Assembly (NCBI GenBank): GCA_947683425.1
Contig: CANTUQ010000083.1
Location: forward strand, 1-64,000
Direction of reading: 5' to 3'
Length of the DNA: 64,000 nucleotides
From: Excoecaria cochinchinensis
Taxonomy: Eukaryota; Streptophyta; Magnoliopsida; Malpighiales; Euphorbiaceae
Shown here: positions 57,573 to 64,000 of the stretch, piece by piece
Position numbering within the stretch: the first letter of the stretch is position 1
How the letters are laid out: each line of letters begins with the position of its first letter
Notes under the pieces: model-generated
Told to the model about the DNA's origin: nothing
The model's database searches: none
The model's input: the letters and a program-made list of their open reading frames with translations, nothing else
Program-made: the position numbers and the translations under genes

Positions 57573-58330
57573 AGACCAAAAATAAAAAGAAGAGAATAAA
57601 TGCCCTGCGGGTCAAAAACCGAAAAAAGGCAGCCTTGCTAAAATTGGGCGTCCTGTCAGGGTGAAAACCGGAAAAAAGGCATCCTGGGCAAAAATTAAGG
57701 GCCAAGAGAAAATATTCAATCGAGAAAACCCGAGAGGGCCGATTGATAACAGGAGTTTGATGCTGACAAAATCCACTCCGAGATTAGGTGAAGTCATAAG
57801 CTTTTGAATTCTTGTCAAATGAAAATCATGTATGATGAAATCATATAGAAATGTACACAATTTTGCAATGAATAAAAGAATATATTTTCATTGATCTTTT
57901 AGTTCTGTCTTAAAAAGAGATATACCAATTTTTCATCTAATGATTATTGCTCAGTCACTTCATCGGATATGTGCTATTTGCTCTTAACAGAAGCTTTGAT
58001 GATAACCTTCTTAAAAAAAAAACCGTTAGAAATGAAAACCGTAACTGGCTCTCTAAGCAAAAGTTAGGCCGAAGGGCAGGGTGAAAACCTGGGAACGGGC
58101 AGTCTGCCCTAAAAAAAATGAAATAAACAAAAGCCGCTGGATTGGGTTGGGTCCATTCTAAGCAAAAATTAGGCAAAGGGTTGTGTGAAAATCCCTTAAG
58201 GGACGCATTTCTCGCAATGAAAAGCTAGTGTGAAAATCCACAAGGGATGCACTACCTTTAAAACAATGACGTTCAATGCCTGGAGCGATAAGGCGTCGTT
58301 ATTTCAGATGAGCCTCTTTCAATCAGATAA
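57573..58330 (+). other. Conserved 3' UTR of Tat A with degenerate ~48-bp repeats
   Basis: About six loosely repeated blocks: GTCAAAAACC (57610), GGGTGAAAACC (57659), ATGAAAACC (58031), GGGTGAAAACC (58079), GTGTGAAAATCC (58182) and GTGTGAAAATCC (58230). Most are followed by a GGCA/GGGA-type core and CAAAAATTAGGC. Homologous stretches exist in B and C. Confidence 0.55.
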
Positions 58331-58655
58331 CATACAACACAGAGCATGAATCAGAATCCCGGGTAAATGATCATTGACCAGGGGGGCAAAGGATGTACAC
58401 TGGACGTCTCTGTCAGAAAACTTGTCGACAATCCTCAGGATTCCAGGGGCAGGGTAGAGCAGACAAGCTACAACCTCAGCAAACCTTGGACCACCTAGGG
58501 CACGATCTATACATTTTTGCAAGCATTTGCATTCCATATCATACACACATGATTTCTTGTATATTCCTACGCATACAATCTTGCAGGAGAAATCGGCGGG
58601 GAACACCAACAAAAGCCGAGTGACGACACCAGTCCAAACGTCTAAAGGAGCACAG
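58331..58655 (+). other. 3' UTR segment before tandem array
   Basis: No coding sequence or repeat recognised beyond similarity to the equivalent non-coding part of B (near 11470-11600). Confidence 0.4.
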
Positions 58656-59120
58656 CTCCGAAATTCACAGCAGTTAGCACGATGGCGGCACTACCCACAA
58701 GAGGTTAGCACGACCACGGCACTACAAATTCACAGAGGTTAGCATGATGGCGGTAATACCTACAAGAGGTTAGCACGACCACGGCATTACCAATTCATAG
58801 CGGTTAGCACGATGGCGGCACTACCCACAAGAGGTTAGCACGACCACGACATTACCAATTCATAGCGGTTAGTACGATGGCGGCACTACCCACAAGAGGT
58901 TAGCACGACCACGGCACTACCAATTCACAACAGTTAGCACGATGGCGGCACTACCCACAAGAGGTTAGCACGACCACGGCACTACCAATTCACAGCGGTT
59001 AGCACGATGGCGGCATTACCCGCAAGAGGTTAGCACGACCACGGCATTACCAACTCACAATGGTTAGCACGATAGCGGCGCCACCCACAAGAGGTTAGCG
59101 CACCTACGGCGTCACCAGTC
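58656..59120 (+). repeat. 65-bp dimeric tandem array in Tat A 3' UTR
   Basis: TTAGCACGATGGCGG or variant at 58674, 58739, 58804, 58869, 58934, 58999 and 59064, an exact 65-bp period. Each unit is two related halves of 31 and 34 bp (TTAGCACGATGGCGGCACTACC and TTAGCACGACCACGGCACTACC type). Not related to the arrays of B and C. Confidence 0.9.
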
Positions 59121-59258
59121 ACAACCAAAAGACAGCCTGCCTATAACGCGGCAACAGCTATTCTCATAACTCTATCTAGCAGGAAGGTCGCCGCTTCAGG
59201 TATGCGCTTCTTTCCTTTTCCTGAATTTTGGCTCACCTAGGCACCCATACATTAGCCT

Positions 59259-59277
59259 CCCCAAAATTGGGGGCAAC
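59259..59277 (+). other. Purine tract of Tat A within a hairpin
   Basis: CCCCAAAATTGGGGGCAAC abuts the 3' LTR; CCCCAA pairs with TTGGGG. Confidence 0.75.
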
Positions 59278-61212
59278 TGTAGACATCGGGTCCCGAGTAG
59301 CCTTGATCAGGATTACCCGATGATGAAATTTAGCTACGCCGGCTTATAGGCAAAAAGATTGGAGCTCGGAAGTGATTTTCCTTGTCTTTTTTATGAGTAA
59401 AAAGTGTATTTTAAAAATATTTTAAATATTTTTTAAAATTATTTTGGAGAAGAAAAAAGCGTGTTTTAGGTTGAGGGTTTTTATAAAAAAAAAAAAGGTA
59501 TTTTTTGCGAAGGTCGGGGCGCGCGCGCGCGTCCGCGGAGCGCTTGCCCGGGCGCTGGACGGCACGCAGCGCCTAGCGCGTGCGCAAGCGAGCGACGCCA
59601 AGCGCTTCGTGCGCGCACTACTCGCGCGCAGTCGCCCACTTTTGCCCCATTTCGCTGAGTTTTCGCCCCCCCACTCATTTTTTAACGATTTTGGACGGTT
59701 TTTGGGTAGTTTTTTAGTGTTAAAAGTGTAGGAAAAATTCCGAAACAAGGGGAGGACGAATTAGAAAGATTTGGGAGAGAAAAAACTGAATTTTTGAGCT
59801 TCTTAGTGGAGAGAAAAAATCAATCTTACACACTTGCTTCCAATGGTGATTTTTCAAGTTTCCAAGTTATTTTTCAAGCATTTTTCACAAGGAAAAGACA
59901 AGGAATTCAACACTTCTACCTTCAATTTTTCATGATTAAATTTGAGGGTAATTAGTCATGGCTTAATTCTTTAATTCTCTTGTTGATTTTAATTTCTTTT
60001 GTTTCCAATTAACTTTTAAAAATGTAAATCCTTTTAGTCCTCATAATTTTCATCTTGTTTTATCTTCAATTGTTCATATAACAAGTAAATTCTTTTAAAT
60101 TCTATTATATTATTTTCATGTCAAATTATTTTTTGTACATATCAATATTATTATAATTATTTATTTGATATGTTGAGCATGGTTAATATTTTTTATTCTT
60201 ATGCATGTTAAATTGCATCATAATTATTCTTATGCATGTTATAATATTTTATGCATATTATATTTCCATTACACATATTATCTTTTATGTCATATTATTT
60301 CTTTGGCTTAATTTCTAACATGAATTTCATTTTTTTTATTTTTGGTTGCAAATTGTTATTTTATTCCTATTTGAGCATCCATGCACGTGAAGGAGGAGAT
60401 GCGGGGTTCGGTATCTTCTTTATATATCTTAATTCTCATTTTGTTTATATTTTTAATTTCTTTGTATATATTTATTAAGTAAAACGGTTTTTTTATGCAC
60501 GCCTAAATAAAAATCACAAAAATATTTCTACTAAATTAACTTGAATTTTTTCATAATAAATGGGACCAATGTCCTAGTTTTCATCCCAAATAAAATCACC
60601 ACGTTCAAAATATTTTCTTTAAATACACATGCGGGGACCAAAGTCCTCATAATTAATAAATTCCCCGGTTTTATGTATGTTTGCACTTTTTTAAATGGGA
60701 GTTGTATTCCGCTCCTAGTATTATTGTAATTTACTTTTAATATTTTATTGCTTTCGATGTGAATATTTGTGCCTTTTAATTAAAATTGTATCGTGTGGAG
60801 AGAGAGCGAACTAATAAACTCAAAACCAAATTATAAAATTAATCAAGGTAGAAATAGATGAGAAGTCCCAAACTCATCTCTGGTCTTTGGGGTCAAAGAG
60901 GCTAGAGGTTTACCCTCCAAGACACCTCTTGTGTCACGACACTTAGACATTAATCCTAGGCTCCTTTGGGAGAGAGGTTTACCCTCCAAGACCCCTTTGG
61001 TTGGCCCAAAATGGATAATAAGTGCAGTCTTAGACTTTTCGAGATGAGAGAAACTTTCCCAATGTTTTATTGGGTGACGACTCCATGAAACCTCCTTGTT
61101 GCTCAAAATAGACGCACTTGTAATTCATTGCAAGTTGTCAACGGACCTCAAATGCCCGATCGCCCTCGAGCGGGCGGTCATAGGGGCGGCCGCGGGTCTG
61201 GCGTGCGTCACA
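59278..61212 (+). repeat. 3' LTR of Tat element A, 1,935 bp
   Basis: It starts TGTAGACATCGGG and ends GCGTCACA followed by CATCC. It is longer than the 5' copy mainly through the GC-rich island and a GC-rich tail near 61190-61206. Confidence 0.93.
59507..59638. repeat. GC-rich variable island in Tat A 3' LTR
   Basis: About 132 bp with alternating GCGCGC and CCCGGGCGCTGG motifs. Flanks on both sides match the 5' LTR nearly base for base. Confidence 0.85.
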
Positions 61213-61217
61213 CATCC
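61213..61217. repeat. Target site duplication CATCC (right)
   Basis: Matches 48455-48459. Confidence 0.9.
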
Positions 61218-61579
61218 CCCCCTTTTCAGTTGTTAATTTCTTTTTGTTTAAAATACCTTTTTCCTTTCCTTTTCACCCTTTTTCTCCAAGTCCAAACGTC
61301 ATGACTTTTCATATCAACTATCTTGTCTCTTTCTATTTCTACACTTGTCTTCTTCCAACCTTACCCATCTCTTTCCTATTTCTTTTTAAATTTCCAACAT
61401 ACTTTTCAGTTTGGATTCTCTTCATTTTTTCTTTCCTCATATTCTTTTCATCTTTTACATCCATTCTCCCTCTTCTATTTTTGTTTTCCTTCTCTTATTG
61501 TTTCTTGCGCTATTTTTTTCTTTTTCTCGTTTCTTCTCTGTTTTAGTTCTACGTTTTTTTTTTCAAGTGTCTATCCATC
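61218..61579 (+). other. Pyrimidine-rich leader before Athila-like ORF
   Basis: Long TTTCTTTTC-type tracts. The open frames at 61244-61620 read through this biased sequence and show no domain. Confidence 0.5.
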
Positions 61580-62730
61580 ATGGTAAGAACAAAGAAACCA
61601 TCTTCTTCTCTGCAAGCTAAGGACTTTGAGGAGGAGAATTTTACAGTAATGTACAAGACACATTTTTCTATTTTTCCCTATGAGAAAGGTACATGATTTT
61701 AAAATCTCAAGTATAGGGACCTTGTTGCCTGTAAGTATTTTTCATCTTCTTTGCTTCAAAAAGCTGGTATGTTAGACACACTTACTCAGATATTGACTTC
61801 TTATGGTCTTCATAAATTTGTTTTCATGCATGTACATACGTATATTGACTTGATTCTTGAGTTTTACACTTCATTGGAAGTTAGTTTTGAAAATTCACGT
61901 ATTTTGGAATTTTGATTGTATAGACAACATCACAGACTCACATATTTCTTTATGCATATATCTTTTGGTTTTAAGTAAGATGGTTTGTGTGACCCCCCCA
62001 TTCTTTTAAGTTGAATGAGTTTTGGACTTTTCTTACTGATTTACAAACACCTTTTCAAGCCAAGAGGGGTAAAGCTATGTTTATTAAGGATTTGAAATTT
62101 TGGCTCTTGCATAAAATCATTGCATGTGTTGTTTTTCATAAATCCGAGACCAATAGAGTTTCTGCTTAGGAATTGTTCTTAATGTGGTGTGTTCATAACA
62201 AAAAGAAAGTTTATTGGACATATTGGATTTTTAATTAATTACTGGCCTGTTCTACTCTTAAAGATGCTAATCTAACTCATGGACATGTTGTTTCCATTAT
62301 TGCTAAGAATCTTCAAATTAACCTTGCAGATTTTCATCGTGTTATTGAATGCTCTTATTTTACTAAGCAAGTTTTTATACGTGGTGAGGTGGTGGATGCA
62401 TCTTTTCATGTAATTCCTACCAAGTCTAGGTCTTATTAGAAGGGGTTGGAACCCGTTGAAGAGCACATATTAGAGGATTCCTCTGATGATGATTCTCATG
62501 ATACTTCCCAACTGCCAGCGGATGTTGGCACTTCTTTCAAACGCGATGCACCTGTTTTGGAGCAGCTTTTAGAGAATCAAAGAGTGATGCAATCCCAATT
62601 GACTAATATGGAAGCTTTGAATCACCAACTTGATAGACGACAACAGAAAATGGAGTCCAAGATGAACCAGTTCTTTGCCTATTCCGGCTTCACCATTGAG
62701 TCTCCTCCACCATCGCCTTCCAAAGATTGA
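61580..62730 (+). pseudogene. Athila ORF1-like protein, degenerate
   Basis: From the ATG at 61580 (MVRTKKPSSSLQAKDFEEENF), fragments in changing frames give LDTLTQILTSYGL, LEFYTSLEVSFENSRILEF and, at 62446-62730, a clean C-terminal open part with a predicted coiled coil (LEQLLENQRVMQSQLTNMEA) ending FTIESPPPSPSKD. The FYTSL...ILEF...HISFGF spacing resembles the Athila ORF1 family; no enzymatic motif. Function of this family is unsettled. Several frameshifts and stops make it a pseudogene. Assignment is from remembered family features and is moderate. Confidence 0.55.
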
Positions 62731-62770
62731 GGGGAGTTCTTTCTGTTCCTTCTTTGCATTTTTGGTTTTC

Positions 62771-63083
62771 ATTGGGGACAATGTGCACTTTTAAGTGTGG
62801 GGGAAGGCTTATAAAATTTGCTCTTTGTTTTTGTTTATTGTTTGTGATTTCATTTTGTTTTTGTTTTCGTTTATATGCATGCTATTATATGCATGTGTGT
62901 TTGTATTTTAGTTGTGTGCATGTGTACTTGTGTTTTATTTTGCACGATTTTATCTTCTCCACATTTATGAGTAGTTTCTTTTATGAGGTTATCTTGATTG
63001 TGCTTGAGGTTGTGTTTTGATATTATGTTAATAATTAACTTCTTATGCTTAATTAGTATAATTTTCAAGTTTCATTGAGTATA
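62771..63083 (+). repeat. Post-ORF purine block and inverted copy of 48117-48390
   Basis: GGGGACAATG followed by AAGTGTGGGGGAAGG (to 62806) is the purine block typical after the last ORF of Athila-like elements. 62817-63083 is the reverse complement of 48117-48390 with few differences and is cut at 63083 by the next Tat LTR. Confidence 0.75.
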
Positions 63084-64000
63084 TGTGATGCACGCCGAAC
63101 CCGATAAGCCTAGAAAGCCCATTTTTAGGGCCCGAAAGGGTTCACATCTTTAGATCTTGGGCAACATGAGATATTTTGGAATCCTTACTCAATAGAACAT
63201 TGAAAAAATTCATATAAACCCACCAAACCTTTAGGCACATTTGAACAATTTTGAAGTCACTACCCAATTTAAAATTGGAAAAGTTCATCCAACCTCTGGG
63301 ATCTAAACTAGAGAAAGATTCGAAACTTCACTCTTATTAATACCTTGATTAATTATAAATGAGTTTTTAACATTAAATTCTCATCTGCCTCTCACACGTC
63401 ATACATTAAAACTTAAACGCATATCAAGTATCGAAAGAAAGCAGTAAAATAATAAAATAAACTACAAAATTAAATTAAAAGATAAAATTGGGACAAAAAT
63501 ATAATCACCCAAAATGTAAAATTAAAATCTGGGACAAAAATACAATCCCCCAAAATAAAAAGTAAAGTAACATGAATAAAACTCATACATAAAGTGGGGT
63601 ATTATTTAAAATAGGAATATTGGTTCCTTCATGCATACCTAAAAAAATTGAAGAGTTATTTTTGAGCGAATATAGAGAAAACAGGAATAAGTTATCTCAT
63701 TTTGAGAAAATTAACTCTTCTTTTAAAAGTGAATTTTTTATTGGCTAAAATTAGGAAATTGGTCCTATTTTATTAAAAAACCAAATTTATTAATAAAAAT
63801 TATTTTTGTAATTTTATTTTTAATATGCATAAAATAAACAAATTTATTACAAATTATATGACAAAGAACATAAAAGAATAATAAAAATATTAAATCAATC
63901 AAACTAAATCTACTGAATCCCCTCATTCGCGTGTAAGGGTGCTTAAATATGACAAAAACAAGTATTAAAACAAAAAAAATATAAATAAAATTAATGTTAG
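63084..64000 (-). repeat. Tat LTR fragment (element E), continues beyond window
   Basis: It starts TGTGATGCACGCC and aligns with the first ~900 bp of the LTR at 34207 (for example GGGCAACATGAGATATT) at moderate identity. Only one end is visible. Confidence 0.75.

Larger units (their letters stand above)
48460..61212 (+). mobile_element. Tat-lineage Ty3/gypsy element A, full structure
   Basis: 12,753 bp with CATCC target duplications, LTRs at 48460-50341 and 59278-61212, a Tat primer site at 50343, gag, protease with G-patch, RT, RNase H, additional RNase H, integrase, long 3' UTR, tandem array and purine-tract hairpin. Frameshifts and stops interrupt coding. It is the only element here with the full Tat enzyme set and is inserted in Athila-like element D. 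Confidence 0.95.

Noticed and set aside
61244..61620. Phe/Ser-rich hydrophobic frames resembling membrane proteins
   Set aside because: Pyrimidine-rich tract read in three overlapping frames; no conserved motif.

Overview
The window is nuclear DNA of a flowering plant, most likely a eudicot. It is AT-rich and is filled almost end to end with nested LTR retrotransposons plus one decayed MULE DNA transposon. I found no host gene, tRNA, rRNA or CRISPR array. Plant-specific lineages (Tekay/Del-type chromovirus, Tat-type Ty3/gypsy with an additional RNase H, Athila-like) and the nesting point to heterochromatin. The species cannot be named from this.

Layout. (1) 1-7954: a minus-strand Tekay-like element with ~4.1 kb LTRs but only 861 bp between them (a gag remnant), inserted into the left LTR of Tat element B. 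(2) Tat element B, minus strand, 7955-16544 and 26177-29495: a pol-less mosaic with two gag regions, split by (3) a young, nearly complete Tekay element, plus strand, 16545-26176, with two 2,459-bp LTRs and CTTAT target duplications. (4) 29496-34206: a MULE transposase pseudogene with two introns. (5) Tat element C, minus strand, 34207-45945, also pol-less, interrupted by (6) a 3,427-bp solo LTR at 38023-41449. (7) An Athila-like element D (LTR 45946-47348; further pieces to 63083) cuts C's right LTR. It contains (8) Tat element A, plus strand, 48460-61212, with CATCC target duplications and a full but broken gag-PR-RT-RH-aRH-IN set. (9) A further Tat LTR begins at 63084 and leaves the window.

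How the parts relate. Element A carries every enzyme domain, whereas B and C keep only termini, gag-like sequence and 3' UTR. B and C therefore look like non-autonomous Tat relatives that would need an A-like helper. All coding regions are interrupted, so nothing here is predicted to be autonomous.

The most striking signal is non-coding. Three diverged Tekay-type LTRs share a chain of small hairpins (TAGGCATGCCTA, GCTGCAGC, then several stem-loops) and a pair of hairpins near the presumed transcription start. Stem sequences change between families while pairing is kept. The same LTRs, and that of the Athila-like element, each carry an unrelated array of larger CpG-containing palindromes upstream of that module. 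The Tat LTRs instead hold a GC-rich island at a fixed offset that is far more variable between the two LTRs of one element than its flanks. All counts and alignments were made by eye.
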